In this document: in pieces, positions 9,201 to 17,205 of the stretch
How positions within the stretch are numbered: position 1 is the first letter of the stretch
Layout: the number at the start of each line of letters is the position of its first letter
NCBI GenBank assembly: GCA_038147395.1
Contig: JAYQTM010000001.1
Coordinates: 1,488,001-1,552,000, forward strand
Source: Eutrophovita brisbanensis
Lineage (GTDB): Bacteria; Pseudomonadota; Gammaproteobacteria; Burkholderiales; Eutrophovitaceae
Length of the DNA: 64,000 nucleotides
Direction of reading: 5' to 3'
Translations under genes and position numbers: made by a program
The notes under the pieces: generated by a model
The model's input: only the letters and a program-made list of their open reading frames with translations
Told to the model about the DNA's origin: nothing
Database searches by the model: none

Positions 9201-10295
9201 TCATCCGTGCTCATTCTCAAAAGCACGCATAAAACTAATGAGGGCTTCAACCCCCTCGACCGGCATCGCATTATAAATAGAGGCTCGTATACCCCCAACA
9301 GATCGATGTCCCTTTAGCTGAAGCAATCCGTTCTCATCAGCTTTCTTTAGAAAAATCGGTTCGAGGCTCTCGTCATGAATGCGAAATGGCACATTCATTC
9401 TGGATCGATGCGATTTATTGACCGGACTTCGATAAAAGCCAGTTCGGTCAATTTCGTCGTATAGCCGAGAAGACTTGTCGATATTCATTTTCTCAATTTC
9501 CACCAGCCCTCCAAGCTCCAAAGCCCACTCAAACACAAGGCCCGCCATGTATATCGAGTAGGTTGGCGGCGTGTTAAACATTGATTCATTTTTCGCCTGA
9601 ACTGAATAATCAAACATTGACGGAAGATCCTTTCCGCTCTTACCCAACAAGTCTTTTCTCACGATGACAATCGTTAGCCCAGCTGGTCCAATATTCTTCT
9701 GCGCGCCAGCATAAATCAATCCAAAACGGGACACATCGATAGGACGGGACAGAATGTGTGATGACATATCCGCCACAAGAGGAACCGGCAACTTGTCAGG
9801 ATAATTTTGAAACTCGAGACCACCGATCGTCTCATTCGACGTGATATGAACGTACCCAGAGGCACTACTCACATCCCAAGATTCAAATTCTGGGACTTCG
9901 GAAAATTGAACTGACTCAGAACTCGCAATCTCACGAACTATAGCGATTTTTCGTGCCTCCTTGATCGCTTTCTTTGACCACTCTCCCGTCCTGACATAGT
10001 CCGCTTCTTGACCTTCAGACAATAAATTCATTGGGATCACTGTGAATTGTGAAGTCGCCCCCCCTTGCAAAAATAAAACCGCATAGTCATCCTCAATACC
10101 TAAGAGCCGTCGGAGTCGGCTTTCGGCTTGCTCAGCAATCTTTAGAAACTCAGCTCCGCGATGACTCATCTCCATGACCGACATTCCAGAGCCGTGCCAA
10201 TCTGTCATTTCCCCTTGCGCTCGTTCTAAAACAACAGCCGGCAACACAGCCGGGCCCGCACTAAAATTAAAAACATTACTCAATGGCAACCCCAC
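9201..10295 (-). CDS. serC: Phosphoserine aminotransferase
   Basis: A 364-residue PLP enzyme of serine and pyridoxal phosphate synthesis. It starts with the family hallmark NFSAGPAVLP, has GGATSQF near 78-84, Asp176 in VADMSSH and the PLP lysine Lys200 in GAQKNIGPAGL. It directly precedes serA, giving a two-gene serine module inside the gyrA-rpsA cluster. It lies 51 bp after gyrA. Confidence 0.96.
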   Translation of the reverse strand: MGLPLSNVFNFSAGPAVLPAVVLERAQGEMTDWHGSGMSVMEMSHRGAEFLKIAEQAESRLRRLLGIEDDYAVLFLQGGATSQFTVIPMNLLSEGQEADYVRTGEWSKKAIKEARKIAIVREIASSESVQFSEVPEFESWDVSSASGYVHITSNETIGGLEFQNYPDKLPVPLVADMSSHILSRPIDVSRFGLIYAGAQKNIGPAGLTIVIVRKDLLGKSGKDLPSMFDYSVQAKNESMFNTPPTYSIYMAGLVFEWALELGGLVEIEKMNIDKSSRLYDEIDRTGFYRSPVNKSHRSRMNVPFRIHDESLEPIFLKKADENGLLQLKGHRSVGGIRASIYNAMPVEGVEALISFMRAFENEHG

Positions 10296-10346
10296 AAAAA
10301 AGCTTAAAGATTAAATAGAGAGAACTTTAGAACACAGCGAAAACAG

Positions 10347-12902
10347 TTAGGAAAGCGACTCGTCTCCATCAACTTGTTCTTCAACCTTGACTAAGCCGGC
10401 AAGACGCTCCTCAGCGCCCAAGTTGATCAATCTAACTCCTTGAGTAGATCGACCCATTTCTCTGATCTGATCAACTGGAGTTCGAATCAGGACGCCACCG
10501 GAGGTGATCAACATGACCTCGTCCCGCTCCGAGACAAGTCTGGCGGATACGACTTTCCCATTTCGATCACTCGTTTGTATCGCGACGACGCCCTGCCCAC
10601 CACGGCCATGTCTCGTGTACTCCCCCACTCGTGTGCGCTTTCCATAACCATTTTGCGTGGCGGTTAACACGCTTTGCTCGTCATCATCGACTGTAACTAA
10701 TGAGATGAGCCTGTGATCTTGAGGAAGCTTCATACCACGAACACCTCGGGCTGTCCTGCCCATAGCCCTAACATTGGTCTCCGAGAATCGTACGGCTTTT
10801 CCTCCATCCGAGAAAAGCATCACGTCATTCGCTCCATTTGTGATCGACACTCCAATGAGATGATCAGAATCCTCCAAGTCCACGGCAATGATGCCCATCT
10901 GTCTCGGCCTCGAGAAATGCGAGAGCGGCGTTTTTTTCACAATCCCCTTGGAGGTCGCCATGAGTACGAAATGTGCGTCATCGAATTCTTTAACAGGAAG
11001 GATTGCTGTTATTTTCTCCCCCTCAGAGAGCTGCAACATATTGACGATAGGTTTCCCTCTACTCGACCGGCCAGCCTGTGGCACCTCATAGACCTTCAAC
11101 CAATACATGCGCCCAAGATCAGAGAAACAAAGAATGTAATCGTGAGTGTGCGCGACGAAAAGGTTGTCTACAAAATCATCTTCTTTCGTTTTTGTTGCCT
11201 GTTTTCCCCTACCGCCTCGTCTCTGCGATTGATAATCGGCAAGCGGCTGTGACTTGACGTATCCCGAGTGGGATAGTGTCACGACCACATCTTCTGGCGT
11301 GATGAGATCCTCCAAAGAAATGTCTTGGGCATTCTCCTCAATCACACTGCGCCTGTCATCCCCATACGACGTCTTTGTCTCTGTCAGCTCACCTCTGATG
11401 ATTTCTCTAATTCGATGCTCGTGCTTCAGCACATCCTCTAAATCAACGATGGTATCCATAACGTCTCGATATTCTTGCTCGATTTTTTGTTGCTCGAGCC
11501 CAGTCAACCTTTGGAGCTGCATCTCCAAGATACGCTGAGCTTGGGTCTCTGACAGGTGGTAGCCATCGTCTTTTAGCCCCCTAACATCTTCCTTGCTCTC
11601 CTTTTGTGAGGCAGTGCGAGACAATAAATCTTCCACCAGCGTCGATCTCCACACACGCTCCATCAACGCTTTTTTAGCCTCAGGTGGCGTAGGCATCGAT
11701 TTAATCAATGTGACAATTTCATCGACGTTGGATAATGCGACGGCTAGCCCCTCTAACACATGGGCACGCTCTTTCGCTTTTTTGAGTTCGAAGACCGTCC
11801 GTCGAGTGACGACCTCCTTACGATGCCGGATAAACTCCTCAATAAAGTCTTTGAGGTTCAGGAGCCTTGGTTGACCGTCGACAAGCGCGACCATATTCAT
11901 GCCAAAAGAATCCTGGAGCTGAGTCTCTTTGTACAAGTTATTAAGCACGACCTCCGCAATCTCACCGCGCTTCAATTCAAGAACGACACGCATACCAGAC
12001 TTGTCTGACTCATCGCGAATTCCGGAGGGTGAAATACCTTCCAAGCGCTTATCGCGAACCAACTCACCGATACGCATGAGGAGCGAAGACTTGTTTACTT
12101 GATATGGAAGCTCATCAACAATAATGGCCTGTCGACCAGATCCAGAATCTACCTCTTCAAAGTGTGTCTTCGCCCGCATTACGACACGACCTCGACCGGT
12201 TCGATATGCGTCCTTGACACCGGAAACCCCATAAATGATTCCCTTAGTTGGGAAGTCAGGCGCAGGAATGATCTCCATCAGATCCTCGACTGTCGCATCC
12301 GGTTTATCTAACAGAAGCAGGCTGGCATCAATGACTTCGTTTAAATTATGCGGCGGAATATTCGTCGCCATACCGACAGCAATGCCAGAAGACCCATTCA
12401 CTAAAAGATTAGGAATCTTGGAGGGCATGACCAATGGTTCCAGCTCCTTACCATCGTAGTTGGGACCAAAGTCAACAGTCTCCTTATCGAGGTCTGCCAG
12501 AATTTCACTAGCTATTTTCTCTAGGCGACACTCTGTGTACCGCATCGCAGCAGCATTATCACCGTCAATAGAGCCAAAATTTCCCTGACCATCGATCAAG
12601 ACGTAACGAAGGCTAAAATCTTGAGCCATACGAACCAGCGTGTCGTAAATGGCACTGTCACCGTGTGGATGGTATTTACCCATCACTTCACCAACGACTC
12701 GTGCACACTTAACATACGGTCGATTCCACTGAGTGTTGGACTCATACATTGCGTACAAAATTCGGCGATGAACCGGCTTTAACCCGTCTCTGACGTCAGG
12801 CAATGCGCGACCAACGATGACACTCATCGCATAGTCAAGGTACGATTTACGCATCTCCTCTTCTAAACTAATGGGAAGGGTCTCTTTTGCGAATTGATCC
12901 AT
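10347..12902 (-). CDS. gyrA: DNA gyrase subunit A
   Basis: 851 residues, the A subunit of the type II topoisomerase that introduces negative supercoils. The catalytic tyrosine is Tyr122 (AAAMRYTE). The quinolone-determining positions are the ancestral Ser83 and Asp87 (HGDSAIYD), so no classic resistance change is visible. The C-terminal beta-pinwheel carries the GyrA box QRRGGRG, which is needed for DNA wrapping. It is the first gene of the minus-strand cluster and is divergent from ubiG. Confidence 0.98.
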   Translation of the reverse strand: MDQFAKETLPISLEEEMRKSYLDYAMSVIVGRALPDVRDGLKPVHRRILYAMYESNTQWNRPYVKCARVVGEVMGKYHPHGDSAIYDTLVRMAQDFSLRYVLIDGQGNFGSIDGDNAAAMRYTECRLEKIASEILADLDKETVDFGPNYDGKELEPLVMPSKIPNLLVNGSSGIAVGMATNIPPHNLNEVIDASLLLLDKPDATVEDLMEIIPAPDFPTKGIIYGVSGVKDAYRTGRGRVVMRAKTHFEEVDSGSGRQAIIVDELPYQVNKSSLLMRIGELVRDKRLEGISPSGIRDESDKSGMRVVLELKRGEIAEVVLNNLYKETQLQDSFGMNMVALVDGQPRLLNLKDFIEEFIRHRKEVVTRRTVFELKKAKERAHVLEGLAVALSNVDEIVTLIKSMPTPPEAKKALMERVWRSTLVEDLLSRTASQKESKEDVRGLKDDGYHLSETQAQRILEMQLQRLTGLEQQKIEQEYRDVMDTIVDLEDVLKHEHRIREIIRGELTETKTSYGDDRRSVIEENAQDISLEDLITPEDVVVTLSHSGYVKSQPLADYQSQRRGGRGKQATKTKEDDFVDNLFVAHTHDYILCFSDLGRMYWLKVYEVPQAGRSSRGKPIVNMLQLSEGEKITAILPVKEFDDAHFVLMATSKGIVKKTPLSHFSRPRQMGIIAVDLEDSDHLIGVSITNGANDVMLFSDGGKAVRFSETNVRAMGRTARGVRGMKLPQDHRLISLVTVDDDEQSVLTATQNGYGKRTRVGEYTRHGRGGQGVVAIQTSDRNGKVVSARLVSERDEVMLITSGGVLIRTPVDQIREMGRSTQGVRLINLGAEERLAGLVKVEEQVDGDESLS

Positions 12903-13165
12903 CAGAACTTTCTATAAAATGACCGTTCAAAGACGGGGGTTTATGAGCATTTGCATAGCTCGACATCGACGACGAAAAAGGAGAAAGATTCCCCTTAAAT
13001 TTGCAGCCATTAGGATACCACAGATAGAGCTTATCCTCGCCGAAAATAACAGTCCAAAACTCCGTTTAAAGAGGGATAAAAACGGCGCTACATCCAAGCA
13101 AATGACGCACCGAATCAACCGCAACACACCGACTCACCGAAACCATCAAACCAGTCGCAAAACAT

Positions 13166-13864
13166 ATGACATCAAACCTCGATCCATCAGAAATTAAAAA
13201 ATTCGAATCGTTGGCCCATCGTTGGTGGGACTCAAACAGTGAGTTTAAGCCCCTGCACCAAATTAACCCGCTAAGACTTGGTTTGATAGGGGAATACGTC
13301 GACGTGAATAACAAAGAGATCATCGACGTCGGTTGTGGCGGAGGCATCCTCTCTGAGGGCATGGCGTCGAAGGGGGCACGAGTAACCGGAATTGATTTAG
13401 CTGAAAAAGCCCTGGGAGTGGCTAAATTGCATCTTCACGAGAGCGGCTACAAAATCGAATATAAAAAATCGTCAGCAGAAGACTACAGTGCGGACAAACC
13501 TGAAGCATTCGATGTCGTAACTTGTATGGAAATGCTCGAGCACGTTCCCGATCCCAGCTCAATTGTCGCCGCATGTAGCCGGCTCTTAAAACCCGGAGGT
13601 TGGGCATTTTTCTCAACGATCTCTAAAACCCCAAAGGCGTTTTTATTTGCCATCATCGGGGCGGAACATATATTAAAACTACTGCCTAAGGGAACTCACG
13701 AGTATCGAAAGTTTATCCGCCCATCTTCTCTCGCTTCGATGATCAGAAATTCGGGAATGGAGGTAGTTAATTCACGCGGAATGGGGTATAACCCGATTAC
13801 AGATCGTTACTCTCTCACGAGCAACACCGATGTCAACTACACCATGATCGCAAGAAAAATTTAG
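13166..13864 (+). CDS. ubiG: Ubiquinone O-methyltransferase
   Basis: A 232-residue SAM-dependent methyltransferase. The family N-terminus FESLAHRWWDSNSEFKPLHQ is followed by motif I DVGCGGGILSEG (about 53-64), MEMLEHVPDP and LLKPGGW. UbiG performs both O-methylations in ubiquinone synthesis. It is transcribed away from gyrA across a 263-bp gap in which I see no further gene. Confidence 0.96.
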   Translation: MTSNLDPSEIKKFESLAHRWWDSNSEFKPLHQINPLRLGLIGEYVDVNNKEIIDVGCGGGILSEGMASKGARVTGIDLAEKALGVAKLHLHESGYKIEYKKSSAEDYSADKPEAFDVVTCMEMLEHVPDPSSIVAACSRLLKPGGWAFFSTISKTPKAFLFAIIGAEHILKLLPKGTHEYRKFIRPSSLASMIRNSGMEVVNSRGMGYNPITDRYSLTSNTDVNYTMIARKI

Positions 13865-13902
13865 GCTGTTCGACTTCAACCAACTAAGGAGTGTCAAACG
13901 TC

Positions 13903-14496
13903 ATGACTTGCACCAACAACTCACTTGTCAAACTAGTCCTCACCACTCTTTTTATTGTCTCCGCGTGGGGATGCGCCCATGGCCCACAATTCGTCAGAAT
14001 CAACCCTGAAATTAATGCACCAGCCAGCGCAAAGAGCGTGGATGTCCTCGTCGAGCTCACTGTATTGGACACTAGGGCTGACAAAAAAATCGGAACCACT
14101 GGTAACGACAAGGCACGTTTCGACATCACGTTAAAAGACGACATCGCGACGGTGTTAGCCCCAAAAGTCGCAGCAGCGCTTGAAACACAAGGAATGAGCG
14201 TCATCTCTAAACCAGATGCGACGGCAAAGAAACTAACGATCAGTGTCGATCGCCTCAGCCTAGACTCACTCAAGAGCGACGGCTTCGGATACGTGACCTT
14301 GGTTAACGCCGAGGTGGTTGCATCAGTCGACACAACCACTACCCGCTTTTCGAAACGCTATACCGTATCAACCGAGAAAGAGATGAGCAGCGCTTCGAGC
14401 ACCCAGACGACACAAGAAATGCTCAATGCTGCGCTCTCAAAAGCATTAAGTGACGTGCTAGCGGACGACACACTAATCGGAGTACTGACACAATAG
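13903..14496 (+). CDS. YajG-like lipoprotein
   Basis: A 197-residue predicted lipoprotein. The N-terminal signal ends in the lipobox-like SAWGC, giving a mature protein that starts at Cys24. The start at 13903 follows an AAGGAG Shine-Dalgarno at 13885-13890; the GTG at 13891 abuts that site and is unlikely. The body (VDVLVELTVLDTRADKKIG, followed by a long helical segment) resembles the YajG family of uncharacterised outer-membrane lipoproteins. The biochemical function is not known. Confidence 0.75.
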   Translation: MTCTNNSLVKLVLTTLFIVSAWGCAHGPQFVRINPEINAPASAKSVDVLVELTVLDTRADKKIGTTGNDKARFDITLKDDIATVLAPKVAAALETQGMSVISKPDATAKKLTISVDRLSLDSLKSDGFGYVTLVNAEVVASVDTTTTRFSKRYTVSTEKEMSSASSTQTTQEMLNAALSKALSDVLADDTLIGVLTQ

Positions 14497-14527
14497 AGGA
14501 TCGCCGCATACCCTAAGTTTATAGTGC

Positions 14528-14556
14528 TAGTCATTACCGCGAACTTAAGCTAGACT
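14528..14556 (+). promoter_or_regulatory. Candidate sigma70 promoter for tmRNA
   Basis: TAGTCA (14528-14533) and TAGACT (14551-14556) each match 4 of 6 consensus bases and are 17 bp apart, with 9 bases from the -10 element to the mature tmRNA 5' end. Spacing is good; the match is moderate. Confidence 0.45.
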
Positions 14557-14565
14557 AGATGTACT

Positions 14566-14929
14566 GGGGGCGACCTGGCTTCGACGTGGGTTGCGAAACA
14601 GATCGGTGCATGTCAAGGTCCAGTCACCTTGTAAATCAGCTGGAAAACGTATAGTCGCAAACGACGAACGTTACGCTCTAGCCGCCTAATACCGGCTGGA
14701 CTCCGCACCAATTTTCTCTCGGGTTGGGCTAGGAAACTAGCAGCGGAGTCATATACGAGAGATCGTGTCATTTGGGGTTACTTCAAACGACATTAAATCC
14801 AAGGTAACTCGTCATCCCTTGGTTCGTCGGTCGACCAATTGATGGTTAAAACTTAATGACCAGACTAAGCATGTAGTACCGACTGCAGAGGACTTGCGGA
14901 CGGGAGTTCGATTCTCCCCGCCTCCACCA
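14566..14929 (+). ncRNA. ssrA: Transfer-messenger RNA (tmRNA)
   Basis: A one-piece tmRNA of 364 bases. The 5' GGGGGCG pairs with CGCCTCC before the encoded 3' ACCA, forming the tRNA-like acceptor stem; GGAGTTCGATTCTCC forms the T arm. The resume codon GCA at 14657-14659 opens a ten-codon tag ORF (ANDERYALAA, stop TAA at 14687-14689), giving the usual hydrophobic ALAA degron. With SmpB it frees stalled ribosomes and tags the nascent chain for ClpXP and related proteases. Confidence 0.97.
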
Positions 14930-14991
14930 AAATTTTGCAATTATCATGTCAGGTACGTGCACACTGATCTGATTTTATTGAGCCATTGACT

Positions 14992-15453
14992 ATGAAAACA
15001 ATATGGTCTGAATTTCGAGAGTTTGCACTCAGAAGTAACTTTCTGGATATCACGATTGGTATTTTTATTGGTGCAGGGCTGACCCCGGTAGCCACGTCGC
15101 TGGTCAGCGATGTCGTCATGCCAGCACTCGGATACGTTCTCGGTGAGGCAGATTTCACTGACTTTTTCTTCGTTTTGCATGAGGGCAATCCAGCTGGGCC
15201 ATACAGCACCCTTTCCATGGCGAAGAAGGCTGGCGCGGTCACAATAAACTACGGTTTATTTGTCAATACTCTGATTAGCTTCTTTGCCATCGCATGGGTC
15301 GCATTCGGGTTCGTCAAACTGATCAATCGGATCAAACGGAACAACGAACAAGACAAAAACACACGCGAGTCATCGACAAAAATCTGTCACTATTGCCTGT
15401 CTGTCGTGCCAGTTGGTGCATCGAGATGTTCTCATTGCACTGCCGACATCTGA
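14992..15453 (+). CDS. mscL: Large-conductance mechanosensitive channel with C-terminal zinc-ribbon-like motif
   Basis: A 153-residue MscL. The N-terminal amphipathic helix and TM1 (FREFALRSNFLDITIGIFIG) and TM2 (about 79-101, FVNTLISFFAIAWVAFGFVK) are clear. The channel opens under membrane tension to release solutes on osmotic downshock. After the usual cytoplasmic helix the protein ends in CHYC...CSHC, two CxxC pairs that resemble a zinc ribbon. The ATG at 14992 is used; a TTG two codons earlier is less likely. It follows tmRNA directly. Confidence 0.93.
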   Translation: MKTIWSEFREFALRSNFLDITIGIFIGAGLTPVATSLVSDVVMPALGYVLGEADFTDFFFVLHEGNPAGPYSTLSMAKKAGAVTINYGLFVNTLISFFAIAWVAFGFVKLINRIKRNNEQDKNTRESSTKICHYCLSVVPVGASRCSHCTADI

Positions 15454-15634
15454 GTCGCACAAGGCGGAATGGATCGTTGAGTGGGTTATAAACCTTACAA
15501 ATAGCCCAGTCAGCGTAGACTCCTCATGCGATCAGTCGCGCTGTGCGGCTTCACGCCTTTTGATCTCTGAAGATGTTAGATAGGTGCTGATCACCCGGCT
15601 CAGCTGAGCGAGAATCCTGTTTACGGTTTGCCTT

Positions 15635-16171
15635 TTAAAGCTTCATTCGACTTAAAAGCCGGTCGCGTCTCACGAATTGATGGTACAGCGCTGCCAGAAC
15701 ATGAATCACAATCAGAACAATGAAAACCTCAGCAACGATATGATGAATATTCTGCAACATGTCCCGGGTTGTCGGGTCGTTACTTCCCATGGGTGGGATT
15801 TTAAACAAACCAAAATACGTGACGCCATACTTGGTGAATTGAGAGGCCGCAAAGCCCACAGCAGGCATAACGACAAGGCATCCATACAGGGCTGCGTGGG
15901 AGACACGAGAAACGGTGACCTGCCAAACTGGAATATCGGATGGCAACGATGGTGGTGGATTTTTGTGTCTCCACCAAACACGAACCAATACCAACAGTCC
16001 CGTCGTCAATCCGATCGATTTATGCAAATTGAAGAAAAAGGCTCTATCAGGTGTTCCTTTTGGGATATCCGACATATAAATACCCATCGCGATCATCACG
16101 ATCACAAGTACCGCAATGATCCAGTGAAGCCAGACCGCGAACCTACTGTACCGATCGTCACTAAACTTCAT
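15635..16171 (-). CDS. Cytochrome b561 family protein
   Basis: A 178-residue four-helix di-heme membrane protein. Histidines that can bind heme occur in WLHWIIAVL, FNLHKSIG, SRVSHAALYG and HHIVAEVFIVLIVIHVLAALYHQF. Members move electrons between quinol and periplasmic or membrane donors. The start at 16171 (MKFSDD) follows an AGGGGG ribosome binding site. It lies downstream of the free-standing pqqA terminator, and a role in the quinoprotein electron chain is only suggested by position. Confidence 0.88.
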   Translation of the reverse strand: MKFSDDRYSRFAVWLHWIIAVLVIVMIAMGIYMSDIPKGTPDRAFFFNLHKSIGLTTGLLVLVRVWWRHKNPPPSLPSDIPVWQVTVSRVSHAALYGCLVVMPAVGFAASQFTKYGVTYFGLFKIPPMGSNDPTTRDMLQNIHHIVAEVFIVLIVIHVLAALYHQFVRRDRLLSRMKL

Positions 16172-16273
16172 ATTGCCCCCTGAGTCCCTTTTTTCTAGAT
16201 CCAGTATCTTAAGCAATACGGCCTACGCCGGCAACGAAACCGTGATTCGTCATTCCGAAAGATCTGTGCTAGC

Positions 16274-16299
16274 AAAAAAAAAGCCGCCTTTCGGCGGCC
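16274..16299 (-). terminator. Rho-independent terminator of the free-standing pqqA
   Basis: GCCGCC (16283-16288) and GGCGGC (16293-16298) form a GC-rich stem around a tetraloop (GAAA on the minus strand), followed by nine T on the minus strand (plus-strand A run 16274-16282). It ends 26 bp past the second pqqA stop codon, so this peptide gene forms its own short transcription unit. Confidence 0.85.
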
Positions 16300-16323
16300 T
16301 TCTTCAATCTTCAAAAAAGAAGA

Positions 16324-16395
16324 TTAACGGTTTGCAATGTACATTGTTACTTCGAAACCGAATCTCATTTCTGTGTATTCTGGGGTTGTCCACAT
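16324..16395 (-). CDS. pqqA: PQQ precursor peptide PqqA, second (free-standing) copy
   Basis: A 23-codon ORF too short for most gene finders. It encodes the same peptide, residue for residue, as the pqqA at 21367. The PQQ-forming Glu15 and Tyr19 sit in EVTMY, after MWTTPEYTEM at the N-terminus. Nine of 24 codons differ from the other copy and all changes are synonymous. An AGGAG ribosome binding site lies 8 bases before the ATG. The gene is 152 bp downstream of the LuxR-type regulator and has its own terminator. PqqE cross-links the Glu and Tyr with PqqD as chaperone; the peptide is then cut and matured by PqqB and PqqC. Confidence 0.93.
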   Translation of the reverse strand: MWTTPEYTEMRFGFEVTMYIANR

Positions 16396-16432
16396 AATTG
16401 TTCTCCTAATGAAGGTTTATATTTGAAATTGC

Positions 16433-16451
16433 TTAACCGTGATTATCCGTG
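16433..16451 (-). promoter_or_regulatory. Tandem 9-bp repeat upstream of the free-standing pqqA
   Basis: TTAACCGTG (16433-16441) and TTATCCGTG (16443-16451) repeat with a 10-bp period, about 40 bp upstream of the pqqA start on the minus strand. One-turn spacing on one DNA face would suit a regulator dimer, such as the neighbouring LuxR-type protein. This is a visual match only. Confidence 0.25.
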
Positions 16452-16547
16452 GTTTTTCAATCGGCACTATCGAAATTTTACTGAAACCGGTCTAAGTAAA
16501 ATCATTAGCGCTGAGAAGGCATGAGAAAATAATCAATAAAAACAACA

Positions 16548-17192
16548 TTATGGATCAATCAATCCTGAGCGCATCGCAATGATTGCCAACTCAGCACTAT
16601 TGGATGCACCGAGTTTTTGTTTGATGTTGTACAGGTGGGTACCAACCGTTCTGGGGCTCAAGGACATGACGTCGGCGATCTCTTGAACCGATTGACCACT
16701 AGCAAGCGCGATGAAAACCTTAAATTCCTTCTCGCTCAAGCTATCCACCGGGTCCTTCTTGCCAGACAACTGCTCCACCGCAAGTTCCTGCGCGATTTGT
16801 GGTTCCAGATAGGTTTTTCCAGACGCGACCGAACGCACAGCGTCAATAAGCGCGTCTGCAGCACTGCGCTTAGTCAAATACCCACTGGCACCGGATTTAA
16901 GAACCCGTCTTGCGTGCATCACGTCTTCATGTCCGGATAACACAAGTATCTTTTGATTTGCTTTCTTTGCCAAGATGCGATCGATTGCCTCTAACCCTCC
17001 AATACCTGGCATCGAAATATCCATGACGACAATATCAGGCGCATGGTCTTGGAACGAACGTACGGCGTCCTCACCACTCTCCGCCTCTGCAACCACCTCC
17101 ACGTCGCTTGCCCCCTCGAGCAGCAACTTGAACCCCATGCGGACAACTGCATGGTCATCAACGAGCATTATTCTTATCGGATGTTTTGACAC
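16548..17192 (-). CDS. NarL/LuxR-type response regulator
   Basis: 214 residues: a receiver domain (acidic pair VDDH, phosphoacceptor Asp58 in VVMDISMPG, Lys in LTKRSA) and a C-terminal LuxR helix-turn-helix (about 148-193, LSEKEFKVFIALASGQS then SPRTVGTHLYNIKQKL). It starts 13 bp after the sensor kinase and is its evident partner. Regulators of this class (ErbR/AgmR and MxaX types) control PQQ and quinoprotein alcohol dehydrogenase genes in other bacteria. The location between the two pqqA loci supports that role here, by inference. Confidence 0.9.
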   Translation of the reverse strand: MSKHPIRIMLVDDHAVVRMGFKLLLEGASDVEVVAEAESGEDAVRSFQDHAPDIVVMDISMPGIGGLEAIDRILAKKANQKILVLSGHEDVMHARRVLKSGASGYLTKRSAADALIDAVRSVASGKTYLEPQIAQELAVEQLSGKKDPVDSLSEKEFKVFIALASGQSVQEIADVMSLSPRTVGTHLYNIKQKLGASNSAELAIIAMRSGLIDP

Positions 17193-17205
17193 ACGCCTCC
17201 AGAGA

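Noticed and set aside
9170..9298. Long N-terminal extension of serA
   Set aside because: It runs deep into serC in another frame and does not match the family N-terminus.
12919..13197. ORFs in the gyrA-ubiG gap on both strands
   Set aside because: Low-complexity basic translations with no recognisable domain and overlap with ubiG; the gap more likely holds divergent promoters.
15454..15634. Possible small RNA in the mscL-cytochrome b561 gap
   Set aside because: Some short palindromes (for example GCTCAGCTGAGC) but no terminator-like stem with T run or promoter pair.
16306..16325. Hairpin AATCTTC/GAAGATT overlapping the pqqA2 stop
   Set aside because: AT-rich, short and overlapping coding sequence; the GC-rich stem at 16283-16298 explains termination better.
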